64,000 nt of DNA from Terriglobales bacterium (GTDB lineage: Bacteria; Acidobacteriota; Terriglobia; Terriglobales; Acidobacteriaceae). Shown in pieces: positions 7,958-16,361 of this stretch (positions are counted from its first letter, which is position 1; each line of letters begins with the position of its first letter). The position numbers were made by a program, and so were the translations under genes. The stretch is taken from contig JAATEV010000115.1 of the NCBI GenBank assembly GCA_015655585.1, forward strand, positions 29,197 through 93,196, written 5' to 3'. Below the pieces are notes generated by a model. The model did not search any database and had not been told where the DNA came from. It saw only the letters and a list, made by a program, of their open reading frames with translations.

Positions 7958-8950
7958 TCAAGGCACGAGTACAATTTTCCCGCACTGCTGATTTGACTCC
8001 ATGTATCGATGTGCCTCGACAACGCTTGTGAGAGGAAAAACCCGGTCGACAGAAGGATTGATAACTCCCTCCTCTAAGCGGTCTAGGATAAACTTTTCGG
8101 CCTTCTTCCTCTGCTCAGGAAAACGAACCATGGAGAGATTTCTATACGCATGGACCACAACACACTTCTGCAGAGCCAACAGCAATGGAAACACGGTTAA
8201 CTCGGTACTCAGTGTTCCGTACAGAACTATGCGGCCTCCAAATGAAGCTGCCTGTACTAATTTAGAGACCATGCTGCCTCCGACAGCATCGAACATGACA
8301 TCGGCGCCTGCGCCTGAAGTAATTTCCGCAACGCGTGCAAGCATATCCTCCTCTGTCGTAACGAGAACATCGTACGCGCCGGAATCCATAAGATACATTT
8401 TCTTCAAGGGATTCCGTGTAGTAGCTATTACTTTTGCATTCACAGATCTCGCCATCTGCATAGCAATTGCTCCAACGCCACTGCTGGCTGCAGAAATAAT
8501 TACATACTCTCCAGATGTAAGTCCCCCTGTATAAATTAATCCCCCATAGGCAGTTAATGCCGCCATCCAAATGGAAGCAGCATCTACCGCTGGCAAATAC
8601 TCAGGACAAAGAGTAAGCGAATATTCAGGCATGACAACAAGTTCGCCATAGCTACCATATTCGTGCATGGAAAATATGGGAAGAGTGGCAACACGCTGTC
8701 CTTTTCTAAAATAAGTTACCTCTGAGCCGATCTGTTGAATAATGCCTACAGCCTCAAAACCGAGGCCGGAAGGATATTTATTAGGCACTTCAAGATATTT
8801 TCCTAACCGAAATGCCAGTTCAGCACGATTCAATCCAATCGCTTCAACAGACAGCAATACTTCATTCGCTCGCAGCTCAGGAATTGGCCGCTCCTCAACC
8901 TTGAGTACATCTGCAGAACCTGGTTCATAAAAAACAACAACACGTGGCAT
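7958..8950 (-). CDS. Zinc-free MDR oxidoreductase (quinone/enoyl reductase type)
   Basis: 330 residues from ATG 8950, which has AGGTGA just upstream; a GTG at 8959 overlapping the previous stop is possible. It is a medium-chain dehydrogenase fold with a GroES-like N-terminal half ('GLNRAELAFRLGKY', 'GLGFEAVGIIQQIG') and a nucleotide-binding half ('AASSGVGAIAMQMARS'). The structural and catalytic zinc cysteines of alcohol dehydrogenases are missing, as in quinone oxidoreductases and stand-alone enoyl reductases. In this cluster it is the only candidate for the enoyl-reduction step of chain building, or for reduction of a conjugated product. Substrate unproven. Confidence 0.8.
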   Translation of the reverse strand: MPRVVVFYEPGSADVLKVEERPIPELRANEVLLSVEAIGLNRAELAFRLGKYLEVPNKYPSGLGFEAVGIIQQIGSEVTYFRKGQRVATLPIFSMHEYGSYGELVVMPEYSLTLCPEYLPAVDAASIWMAALTAYGGLIYTGGLTSGEYVIISAASSGVGAIAMQMARSVNAKVIATTRNPLKKMYLMDSGAYDVLVTTEEDMLARVAEITSGAGADVMFDAVGGSMVSKLVQAASFGGRIVLYGTLSTELTVFPLLLALQKCVVVHAYRNLSMVRFPEQRKKAEKFILDRLEEGVINPSVDRVFPLTSVVEAHRYMESNQQCGKIVLVP

Positions 8951-8955
8951 AACGA

Positions 8956-9633
8956 TCACCTAGGAACTGCGATACGAATCTCGCAGCCAAGACTAGCATA
9001 ACCACTGACAGGCGCAAGCACTACCACCTCACCTTTCAAATCAGCTTTTTGTACAAAGTGGCGGATCTCCTCGGTCGTGTATTTCTCTTCAGATCTGCTT
9101 TCCTCAACCCCAGCCTGACTTCGCAGTCTATTGAATATTTCAAGCGCTCTCGGATCTGCATCGCGACGTACTTCATGGATGAGAGCCACACCGCCAGGCG
9201 CAAGGCAACGACGAACCTCAATCAAAGCTGCGGATGGATCGGCCAGATGATGTAACGTTGACCGACTAGCGATAAAGTCCAGACTACCGTCGACAAAGGG
9301 AAGCTGATGCATATCGCCATGCACGACTCGGATGCGATGACAAAACATTTCCTTCTGGATGTTCTCCCGAGTCACATGCAGCATGTCCTCAAAGTAATCG
9401 AGTCCAATAAAATCCAGTTGATTAAATTCAGGCATTGATGCCAGTCGGAGCAAAAATCGGCCAGTGCCACAACCTGCATCCAGAAAGCGACGGCCACCAG
9501 GGTTACTACGAACCTCCTGACGAACCCGCAGAAGAAGAAGGTCGTCGAATCTCCCCAAAAAACCATTTGTAAAGCGATCATAAATCTGAGCCGAGTAATG
9601 CACCGGCATGTTCTCGCGCTGTTCCACACTCAT
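8956..9633 (-). CDS. Class I SAM-dependent methyltransferase
   Basis: 225 residues. SAM-binding motif I is 'FLDAGCGTGRFLLRL', followed by an acidic residue in 'FIGLDYFEDML', motif 'VVHGDMHQLPFVDGSLD' and 'RSTLHHLADP..AL.E..R.LAPGG', typical of the Methyltransf_11/UbiE-like group. Substrate could be carbon, oxygen or nitrogen; the sequence does not decide. ATG overlaps the stop of the upstream synthase gene (ATGA), showing translational coupling within the biosynthetic operon. Confidence 0.85.
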   Translation of the reverse strand: MSVEQRENMPVHYSAQIYDRFTNGFLGRFDDLLLLRVRQEVRSNPGGRRFLDAGCGTGRFLLRLASMPEFNQLDFIGLDYFEDMLHVTRENIQKEMFCHRIRVVHGDMHQLPFVDGSLDFIASRSTLHHLADPSAALIEVRRCLAPGGVALIHEVRRDADPRALEIFNRLRSQAGVEESRSEEKYTTEEIRHFVQKADLKGEVVVLAPVSGYASLGCEIRIAVPR

Positions 9634-10826
9634 GAGGGCGCTCCTACGTTATGTGCAGTCACATGTGCTACTGCATTGAGCAATAGAAATTCTCTATCTG
9701 ATGGTTTTGATTCGGTGTCCTTTTGGACTTCCACAAGAATTCGATCAAGCATATCGGATGAAAAATAATATCCCCTTTTATTCAGATAGGCTTCTATGGC
9801 AGCACGTCCGCTATGTTTGCCAATAACAAGCACGGCATCTTTGCCACCCACCAATGCAGGGCGAAATGGCAAATATGTATCGATGTCTTTCATAAGCCCA
9901 TCCTGATGCACTCCAGCCTCTGTTGAAAACACATGCGAACCAACAACAGACTTATTCGGAGCAACAGGAATACCTGTCTCACGAGCGACAAGATGGCTAA
10001 GTGAAGTCAGGTGGTCAAGCTTTACAGAATGCCTGCATTTGTATTGCTCCGAATGCACCGATAACGTAAGAGCAACTTCTTCGAGAGAAGCATTCCCAGC
10101 ACGTTCGCCAAGTCCGTTTATGGTGCATTGCACCACACGTACACCTTCTTCAATTGCAGCCAGAGTATTGGCCGTCGCTAAACCAAGATCATCATGGAAG
10201 TGTGCGGCCAATGGAATCTTGTCTAGCGCGGAAACATGTTCCCGTATATATCGAATCGATTTACGCACCTGTTCAGGCGTCATAATTCCAACGGTATCCG
10301 GAAAAGAAACGGACGTAGCTCCAGCATCTATTGCCTCCTTATAGGCTTCACATAGAAAGTCGGGCTCTGTCCGTGAAGCATCTTCGGGGCTGAACGAGAC
10401 CAGACGAAAGCTCTTACGCGCATAATGAATGCTGCTAGATATCATTTCCAGAATCTCAATCTTGCTTTTGCGCAATTTGACTTCCCGATGGAGCTTGCTT
10501 GTTGCCAGAAAGATATTAACCGAACTTCGAAATGGATTTGCATTTTCAAAAGCCACACGAGCAGCATCAATATCGCCGGGCAAAGCGCGGCAGAGCGCCA
10601 TAACTACCGGCCCACGCAGATTAGCCGCAATAATTTTTACGGCCTCAGTCTCCGATGATCCACATGCAGGAAAACCCGCTTCTATTGAGTTGATACCGGC
10701 TTCTGCTAGAGCTTGTGCAATCAGAAGCTTCTGCTCTGGACGCAGAGAGGCACCTATCATCTGCTCTCCATCACGCAGAGTCGTATCACTCAATAGAACC
10801 TGACGTAAATGATTCGAATCAGTCAT
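9630..10826 (-). CDS. LeuA/NifV-like acyltransferase (isopropylmalate/homocitrate synthase family)
   Basis: 398 residues if started at ATG 10826, which gives 'MTDSNHLRQVLLSDTTLRDGEQ' and overlaps the MaoC gene by 8 bp; a longer start at 10883 would overlap by 65 bp and seems unlikely. It is a DRE-TIM (HMGL-like) barrel: TTLRDGEQ carries the metal Asp and catalytic Arg, 'AAHFHDDLGLATANTLA' the metal HxH, and 'NGLGERAGNASLEEV' and 'GSHVFSTEAGVHQDG' are family marks. These enzymes condense acetyl-CoA with a 2-oxo acid. The C-terminal LeuA allosteric domain is missing, as in NifV-type enzymes, so feedback control by leucine is not expected. No leuBCD partners lie here. In context it likely makes an unusual acid building block. 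Confidence 0.85.
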   Translation of the reverse strand: MTDSNHLRQVLLSDTTLRDGEQMIGASLRPEQKLLIAQALAEAGINSIEAGFPACGSSETEAVKIIAANLRGPVVMALCRALPGDIDAARVAFENANPFRSSVNIFLATSKLHREVKLRKSKIEILEMISSSIHYARKSFRLVSFSPEDASRTEPDFLCEAYKEAIDAGATSVSFPDTVGIMTPEQVRKSIRYIREHVSALDKIPLAAHFHDDLGLATANTLAAIEEGVRVVQCTINGLGERAGNASLEEVALTLSVHSEQYKCRHSVKLDHLTSLSHLVARETGIPVAPNKSVVGSHVFSTEAGVHQDGLMKDIDTYLPFRPALVGGKDAVLVIGKHSGRAAIEAYLNKRGYYFSSDMLDRILVEVQKDTESKPSDREFLLLNAVAHVTAHNVGAPS

Positions 10827-11289
10827 AATAGCGCACCATGAACTCCGCAACGCAGGCGGGAAGAACTCCGCCGTCACGTTCAACAGTCACCAGCCACACC
10901 GCTTGCGTTGAGCTCTTCAATCGCTCACATCGCATAAGACGGACACGTCCACGAATCAGAGAACCCACGGGAACAGCCGAGACAAATCGAACATAATTCA
11001 CACCAGTAACCAGGCCGTACTGAACACCTTGCATCTTTACACCACCCATCAGAAAGTGAGCAGCCATGGCAAGACTAAATAAACCATGAGCGATCGTTCC
11101 CTTAAAAGGGGACTCCGTCTTCGCCCGCTCCGGATCGACATGAATCCACTGTTGATCCATACTAAGTTCAGCAAAAGTATCAATCTTCTCCTGCGTAATC
11201 TTGAGATAAGGAGTAAGAGCGACATCTTGATTCTGTAATTTCTGCAAATATTCAAATCCAGCAATAATATGCTGTTCCATTAAATCCAT
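10819..11289 (-). CDS. MaoC-like hydratase/dehydratase
   Basis: 156 residues, a single hot-dog domain. The catalytic pair Asp45-x4-His50 is seen in 'LSMDQQWIHVDPERA', followed by 'SPFKGTIAHGLFSLAMA', the signature of R-specific enoyl hydratases. It would dehydrate the 3-hydroxyacyl intermediate produced by the KR of this cluster. ATG overlaps the KS stop by one base (TAATG), so translation is coupled. Confidence 0.88.
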   Translation of the reverse strand: MDLMEQHIIAGFEYLQKLQNQDVALTPYLKITQEKIDTFAELSMDQQWIHVDPERAKTESPFKGTIAHGLFSLAMAAHFLMGGVKMQGVQYGLVTGVNYVRFVSAVPVGSLIRGRVRLMRCERLKSSTQAVWLVTVERDGGVLPACVAEFMVRYYD

Positions 11290-12509
11290 TAGCTAACCCT
11301 TTCCACAGCGATGGCAGCCACATTTCCACCAAATGCAAATGAGTTGGAGAGCGCAACCCGAATCTGTTGCTTGCGAGAAGCAGTACAGACAAGATCGATA
11401 TCTTCAAAACCAGGTTCTGGATTATCCAACCATAGTGTTGCCGGCACGCAGTCGTTTTGCATCGCCAACAGAGTAGCAATAAACTCAACACTCCCTGTGG
11501 CTCCCAGAGAGTGGCCATGATGACCTTTAGTAGAACTCACAGCAACAGGGCTACCCCCATGTCGCCTTGTAAGTAGTTCCCGAATTGCAATTAGCTCTGC
11601 TTTATCATTCACTTCAGTTCCCGTACCATGGGCGTTGATATAGTCAAGACGACTCAAATTGTCCTCGCTCTGTCCCAACGCATTCCACATTACCCGAGCC
11701 CCTGTCTGCCCTGTCGGATCAGGAGAAGTAGGATGGTACGCCTCATTGACCGCGCTATAACCAATCATGCGCGCAAGTATATTTGCATTGCATCGCCTTG
11801 CCATCTCCTCTTCTTCAAGCACCACCAGTGCAAATGCATCGCCCAGCATCATTCCATCGCGATCTGCATTGAACGGATGGCAACCATTCTTCCCAATCAA
11901 TCGAAGAATGTTGAACCCTGTCAGGGAAATATCGCTGAAGTACCCATAACCACCAGCGAAAACACGGCGCGCACGTCCCTGACGTATCCAGTCATATCCC
12001 GTTCCAATGGAGCTTGTTCCCGAAGCACATGCAGTTGAGATCAGCGACGATGGCCCCTTTACCCCTAGTGTTTCTGTAAGCTCATGCAGAAACGCAGCCG
12101 AGCTCAAGCTAGTGTGCGATTCGACATAACTACCTAGAGCATTTACTTCCCCTCGCTGCACCTTTAGAAAGTCTAGATAGCGTGACGTGGCTCCTCCATT
12201 CGAAGACCCCATACACAGACCAATATCATAGGGGGATAAGCCTTCAGGAGAAGATCCCAGACTATCCAGCACATCGGAGATAACCTCTCCCATCAAGCGG
12301 CTTGAACACAACTCAGCGCTGCGTGGATCGCTCGGCACCTCTGGAATAACCGCGGCCTCCTTTGAGCGGAATACCCAATGACTTACATCGAAGCGGGTAA
12401 TATCTTTCCTGCCTGGCTGCATAGCGACCAGACCTTCCCAGAAGAGATCGATGCCACGTCCATATGGACTCCAGATCGCCATACCGGTCACAACAACAGA
12501 TCTGTTCAT
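11289..12509 (-). CDS. Beta-ketoacyl-ACP synthase, FabF-like, catalytically complete
   Basis: 406 residues. The full Cys-His-His triad is present: Cys161 in 'ISTACASGTSSIG', His294 in 'NAHGTGTEVND' and His333 in 'KGHHGHSLGATG', with Lys328. It extends acyl-ACP by decarboxylative condensation with malonyl-ACP. The neighbouring gene at 13252 is a KS-fold protein without Cys, so the two probably form a KSalpha/KSbeta heterodimer as in type II PKS and aryl-polyene systems. It overlaps the FabG-type gene upstream by 4 bp. Confidence 0.92.
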   Translation of the reverse strand: MNRSVVVTGMAIWSPYGRGIDLFWEGLVAMQPGRKDITRFDVSHWVFRSKEAAVIPEVPSDPRSAELCSSRLMGEVISDVLDSLGSSPEGLSPYDIGLCMGSSNGGATSRYLDFLKVQRGEVNALGSYVESHTSLSSAAFLHELTETLGVKGPSSLISTACASGTSSIGTGYDWIRQGRARRVFAGGYGYFSDISLTGFNILRLIGKNGCHPFNADRDGMMLGDAFALVVLEEEEMARRCNANILARMIGYSAVNEAYHPTSPDPTGQTGARVMWNALGQSEDNLSRLDYINAHGTGTEVNDKAELIAIRELLTRRHGGSPVAVSSTKGHHGHSLGATGSVEFIATLLAMQNDCVPATLWLDNPEPGFEDIDLVCTASRKQQIRVALSNSFAFGGNVAAIAVERVS

Positions 12510-13255
12510 AAGCTGCCTCCTCCATCCAACTCAATGCACTGACCGACAACGTAAGTAAAGTCTGGACGAGCAAGCGCCGAGACAACCGCTGCGACCTCAT
12601 TAGCCTGTGCAATGCGGCCAATAGGGATGCGCTGTCCCATGTGGGTTAATGCTTCCCGGTCATTCGTACCGAGCATCTCCGTTTCCGTGAATGCCGGAGC
12701 AACAGCATTCACACGAATTCCCTTGGAGATCAGTTCACGTGCCATCCCCCGGCTCAAATTTGTAAGCGCTGCCTTCGAGGCGCTATATGCCGTCAATCCA
12801 ATCTGCGGCTGAGAACCGGAGCGGGAAGAGATATTGATAATGGCACCGGACTTTTGTGGCAACATCAGACGAATCGCTGCCTGAGAGCAAAGTACGGTGC
12901 CCTTAAGATTTGCCTCAAAAACTTCAAGAAACTTACTCCATGGCGTCAGAGCAAAGAGCGCCGAGTGCGTAACACCTGCATTGTTCACCAGTACATCGAG
13001 TCTCCCATGTCGACGACGTATCTCTTCAAACATCCCGCGAACCTCATCGGACTCACATGCATTCGCTCGATAAATCCACGCATGTCCTCCATCACCCTTA
13101 ATGTTGGCGCAAACACACATCGCCGCATCATGACGACTGACATAATTGATAACAACGGTATAACCATCCTTTGCCAGCCGCTCACAGATAGCTCGTCCAA
13201 TACCACGAGAGCCACCTGTAACAAGCGCGACTTTTTCGGTAGAGTCACCACTCAT
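12506..13255 (-). CDS. FabG-type 3-oxoacyl-ACP reductase (SDR)
   Basis: 249 residues. A classical short-chain dehydrogenase: NADPH loop 'VTGGSRGIGRAI', 'VLVNNAG', catalytic Ser in 'INISSRSGSQPQIG' and Tyr-x3-Lys in 'AYSASKAAL'. It reduces the 3-oxoacyl-ACP made by the KS. 4-bp overlaps with both neighbours indicate coupled translation. Confidence 0.9.
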   Translation of the reverse strand: MSGDSTEKVALVTGGSRGIGRAICERLAKDGYTVVINYVSRHDAAMCVCANIKGDGGHAWIYRANACESDEVRGMFEEIRRRHGRLDVLVNNAGVTHSALFALTPWSKFLEVFEANLKGTVLCSQAAIRLMLPQKSGAIINISSRSGSQPQIGLTAYSASKAALTNLSRGMARELISKGIRVNAVAPAFTETEMLGTNDREALTHMGQRIPIGRIAQANEVAAVVSALARPDFTYVVGQCIELDGGGSL

Positions 13256-14454
13256 GGCCTATCTCCTATGACGAAGGCTGAGTTTTGTCCGGACATTTCC
13301 AGGCTTATCACCACTCCAAATCCATTCGAAATTGAGACCGGAGCTTCCGTAACTATATTGGTGTCAAAGGTCTCTTCTGTCCGACAAGTGCCAACCGTCG
13401 GCGGTAGCACCTTATCGCGCATAGCAAGAACCGCAGCGAAAAACGATGCACTTCCTGAAGCGCCCCACATTTCTCCTATACCACCTTTGATAGAAAAAAT
13501 CGCTGGCCGATGAGGAAACACGGCGGAGATAGCTGCAAGCTCGGAGCTGTCGATAGAAGAAACTCCATTTGCGGCTCCTGAAATAAATACAACCTCATCT
13601 GGATCGACATTGGCCTCAACTAAACTACGACGAATTGCTTCAGCAATATCGTCTGTACTACGTTCCGCCGGATTCTTCCATGCAAGGCTATCTGTAACCG
13701 TACCGAAGCCTTTCAGATAAGCGAGCGGCTTGGCAGAGCGAGAAGATACGAAACCGGATCGTTCCAGTACAAAGAAGACACTTCCTTCACCGGGAATCAA
13801 ACCATGCGATGAAGAACTATAAGGCTGACCGGCACCGCCGCTCGATCCTGCACAGCAACTCAACCGAGCCCTGTAGCACAGCTCTGAAACATACTCTGAG
13901 AGCTCATCCATACCACCCGCCACCATAACATCGGCACTATCACTGCGAAGTTGGTCCAGTGCGGCCCCGATTGCAGGAGGACCAAAGTGCATTGAACTTG
14001 GTCCACGAAGTTTGAGCTGTATTGCGAGCGAACCTAGAACACTATTCGCAATGGTCTGTACAAACTGCAAACCACTCGCACCGCTCGGTCCCTTCGTCCA
14101 AAGCGTCTCATAATACTGACCGATAATCTGATGCTGACCAAAGTTACGATTGATCAGCAGGCCAGCACGTTCTGGAGCAACACCTGTAAGCTCTCCAGCA
14201 GATCTCCAGGCCTCTTCCGCAGCCAGTCGTGCAAGCAATGTAGGACGTGTTGGACGCGATAGACCTGAAGATGGAACCTGCTCACTCAGCAGCTCGATCG
14301 ACGGAGCAAGCATCGCAAGACTTGTACGTCCCAGGTGCGATCTCATAATCTCTGGCGCTCGTTCATTTCGCAAGAGTTTGTCCCACGCTGCTTCAACGCC
14401 AAGCCCATATGCAGAGACACACCCCATCCCCACGATTGCCGCGCTTGCATTCAT
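13252..14454 (-). CDS. Chain-length-factor-like KS (KSbeta), lacks active-site Cys and His residues
   Basis: 400 residues of thiolase/KS fold aligned end to end with the neighbouring KS. The nucleophile loop 'GPSSLISTACASGTSSIG' of the active KS is replaced by a shorter 'GPSSMHFGPPAIG', the NAHGTGT His by 'SGAANGVSSID', and the second His segment by 'KGGIGEMWGASGS'. Every catalytic position is therefore lost, as expected for a chain-length factor that shapes the heterodimer pocket. It is less likely a pseudogene because the frame is intact and it is translationally coupled on both sides. Its presence argues for a type II PKS-like machine with a defined chain length rather than ordinary fatty-acid synthesis. 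Confidence 0.85.
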   Translation of the reverse strand: MNASAAIVGMGCVSAYGLGVEAAWDKLLRNERAPEIMRSHLGRTSLAMLAPSIELLSEQVPSSGLSRPTRPTLLARLAAEEAWRSAGELTGVAPERAGLLINRNFGQHQIIGQYYETLWTKGPSGASGLQFVQTIANSVLGSLAIQLKLRGPSSMHFGPPAIGAALDQLRSDSADVMVAGGMDELSEYVSELCYRARLSCCAGSSGGAGQPYSSSSHGLIPGEGSVFFVLERSGFVSSRSAKPLAYLKGFGTVTDSLAWKNPAERSTDDIAEAIRRSLVEANVDPDEVVFISGAANGVSSIDSSELAAISAVFPHRPAIFSIKGGIGEMWGASGSASFFAAVLAMRDKVLPPTVGTCRTEETFDTNIVTEAPVSISNGFGVVISLEMSGQNSAFVIGDRP

Positions 14455-15995
14455 CTAACCTCACTGCCTTTCTGTTGCTCTTCTGAAGAAGTAGATGCAG
14501 TAATTCGCTCATCAAATATAGCTAGCATCTTCTGCTCCTTCGAAGAGAGAGCACCCATCCCCTGATTCAACACAAAGTGAGTCGGCATCTCCGTTGAAGT
14601 AAGCCATCGACTATAAAACCTTCGCAACTGTTCGATGGATTGCAGCGAGCCCTTCCGCACTGACAACGTTGCAACTGGAACCTGCCCCCAAAAAGGATGA
14701 GACTGTGCATGAACCACAGCATTCATCACGTCGGGATGACGAAGCAGAACCGATTCGATCATCTCCGCCGCAATCAGAACACCCCCCCTGTTGATAGAGC
14801 GGTCGAGTCTTCCGCGGATATAGAGTCGTCCCTCATCAAACTCGCCAAGATCCGTGGTTCGCAATACATGATCGCCTCCCTCCACCCACACCTCATCAAC
14901 ATAAGAGCGCATCAACGAGCTACTGCGAACCCGAATCTCAGATATCCCATCCTGAGTTGCATCAATGCGAACCTCAAAATTTGGCAACGGCTTGCCAACA
15001 CAAGCAGGATCGATCGGGTCGCGGTCGACGAATAGAGTCGCCACACGCGGTCCTGCCTCTGTAAGCCCGTAAGTAATGGCGAACGTAGTAGCTGGCAGAA
15101 GATCCATCGCATCTGCCAGAAGCTCTTTCGAAACTCGTCCAGCTCCCACCGTAACAAGACGCAATTCCGGACATCTTCGACCTGTAGCACGCAAGCCTTC
15201 AACAAAAATCTTCAGCATTGCCGGAACCGTCGAAAGCGTTGTAATTTTCCCTTCTTCCAAATTGCGACAAAGTGAAGGAGCAAAAAGAGGCTGACGCGGG
15301 CAAAAGAGCGTCGCTCCTACTGCCAGATGACATAAGCATTGATGGATCAGAGCATACGCATGAGCAACCGGTAATACAACCAGAGTGCGGTCTTCATCCC
15401 TAAGGCCAAGCGAACTTATATTGGAACGGATATTGGAAAGCACGGAACGATGCTGAAGAACCACACCTCTAGGAGAGCGTGTCGATCCTGAACTCCAGAT
15501 AATAAGTGCAGGATCAACATCAATCACCGGATGCGTATGACTCACTCTATCCAAAGTTTTAGCCGTAAAGATACGGATTCCAGTAGGCATAACAACCTCA
15601 TGCCATGACTCAGGAATGAGGTTCGCTCCGCTGAATTCAAAATCTGCCGGAGTAATTACACCTTCCAGATTTGAATCTACAGCCATCTGCTCCAGCCACT
15701 CCGTAGTGCGGCTTCTCTGCATTGGTGCAGCAACCGCACCCAGGCGAACAAGGGCAAAGAGTAAGATAAAAAAATCCGCCGAGTTATCGGCGATGAGCCC
15801 CCAACGCTGAAATCGTTCAATCCCGAAATCAGACAACTCCTTCGAACGCGCAATCGAACGCTCTCGCAACTCCGCATACGTGACGGATGCATTATCTTCG
15901 ATCGCGACGCGCGTTCCATAGAAGCGTGCAGGCCAATCCAGCAGATCACCAATGCAGAACGGCGCGCCGCCCATCGCCTCACTCAAATTCATCAT
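14451..15995 (-). CDS. AMP-forming acyl/aryl ligase (ANL superfamily)
   Basis: 514 residues. The adenylation motifs are in order: P-loop 'IIWSSGSTRSPRGVVLQH', 'ITYGLTEAGPRV', 'TTDLGEF..GRLYIRGRLDRSINRGGVLI' and a C-terminal Lys in 'ALSSKEQKML' at the place of the usual GK motif (that motif is degenerate). It activates a carboxylate with ATP and, next to the ACP, most likely loads it onto the ACP as starter unit or onto CoA. Candidate substrates are the product of the LeuA-like enzyme or a fatty/aryl acid; sequence alone does not tell. Confidence 0.88.
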   Translation of the reverse strand: MMNLSEAMGGAPFCIGDLLDWPARFYGTRVAIEDNASVTYAELRERSIARSKELSDFGIERFQRWGLIADNSADFFILLFALVRLGAVAAPMQRSRTTEWLEQMAVDSNLEGVITPADFEFSGANLIPESWHEVVMPTGIRIFTAKTLDRVSHTHPVIDVDPALIIWSSGSTRSPRGVVLQHRSVLSNIRSNISSLGLRDEDRTLVVLPVAHAYALIHQCLCHLAVGATLFCPRQPLFAPSLCRNLEEGKITTLSTVPAMLKIFVEGLRATGRRCPELRLVTVGAGRVSKELLADAMDLLPATTFAITYGLTEAGPRVATLFVDRDPIDPACVGKPLPNFEVRIDATQDGISEIRVRSSSLMRSYVDEVWVEGGDHVLRTTDLGEFDEGRLYIRGRLDRSINRGGVLIAAEMIESVLLRHPDVMNAVVHAQSHPFWGQVPVATLSVRKGSLQSIEQLRRFYSRWLTSTEMPTHFVLNQGMGALSSKEQKMLAIFDERITASTSSEEQQKGSEVR

Positions 15996-16279
15996 CAGCC
16001 CAGCCTTGGCGCTTCTGCTTTTTCATGAATCTCGCACCGCAGGTAATCTGCCAGTGTAGAGACGCTGAAAAAATCTGAGGCTTGAATGGTATCCAGAGGA
16101 GATTGAAATTTATCTGAAAGAGCCGCAAGAATCTCTAGACTATTCAGAGAGTCAAGCCCAATACCACCTGCAGCTTCAGCGCCAAAAAGCGGTGCGTCCT
16201 TCGCAATGCTATCTGGTGAAATAGAAAGCCCTAGCGCATCTACGATTGTTTGCTGAATAACTTCTTCTAAATGATCCAT
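15995..16279 (-). CDS. Acyl carrier protein
   Basis: 94 residues from ATG 16279, chosen because GGAGG lies 7 nt upstream and the protein then has normal ACP length. The phosphopantetheine attachment Ser44 is in 'GIGLDSLNSLEI', followed by typical helix III/IV sequence ('ASDFFSVSTLADYL'). It holds the growing chain for the KS/CLF, KR and dehydratase encoded downstream. Its stop overlaps the ligase start. It is the only ACP in the cluster. Confidence 0.9.
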   Translation of the reverse strand: MDHLEEVIQQTIVDALGLSISPDSIAKDAPLFGAEAAGGIGLDSLNSLEILAALSDKFQSPLDTIQASDFFSVSTLADYLRCEIHEKAEAPRLG

Positions 16280-16361
16280 CGCATATCCTCCGGAAAAAAT
16301 AAGTATTCTTACCTGCAAGATGTCACTCTTCAGACGATGGGAAAGGATTGCAAAGAAAACT

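Noticed and set aside
13252..14454. Decayed duplicate of the KS gene
   Set aside because: The frame is full length, coupled by overlaps on both sides, and loss of exactly the catalytic residues fits a chain-length factor.
6936..16279. Classical aryl-polyene or flexirubin cluster
   Set aside because: KS/CLF/KR/DH/ACP/ligase fit, but no ammonia-lyase, exporter or second ACP/dehydratase is present, and precursor plus RRE-fused enzymes point elsewhere.
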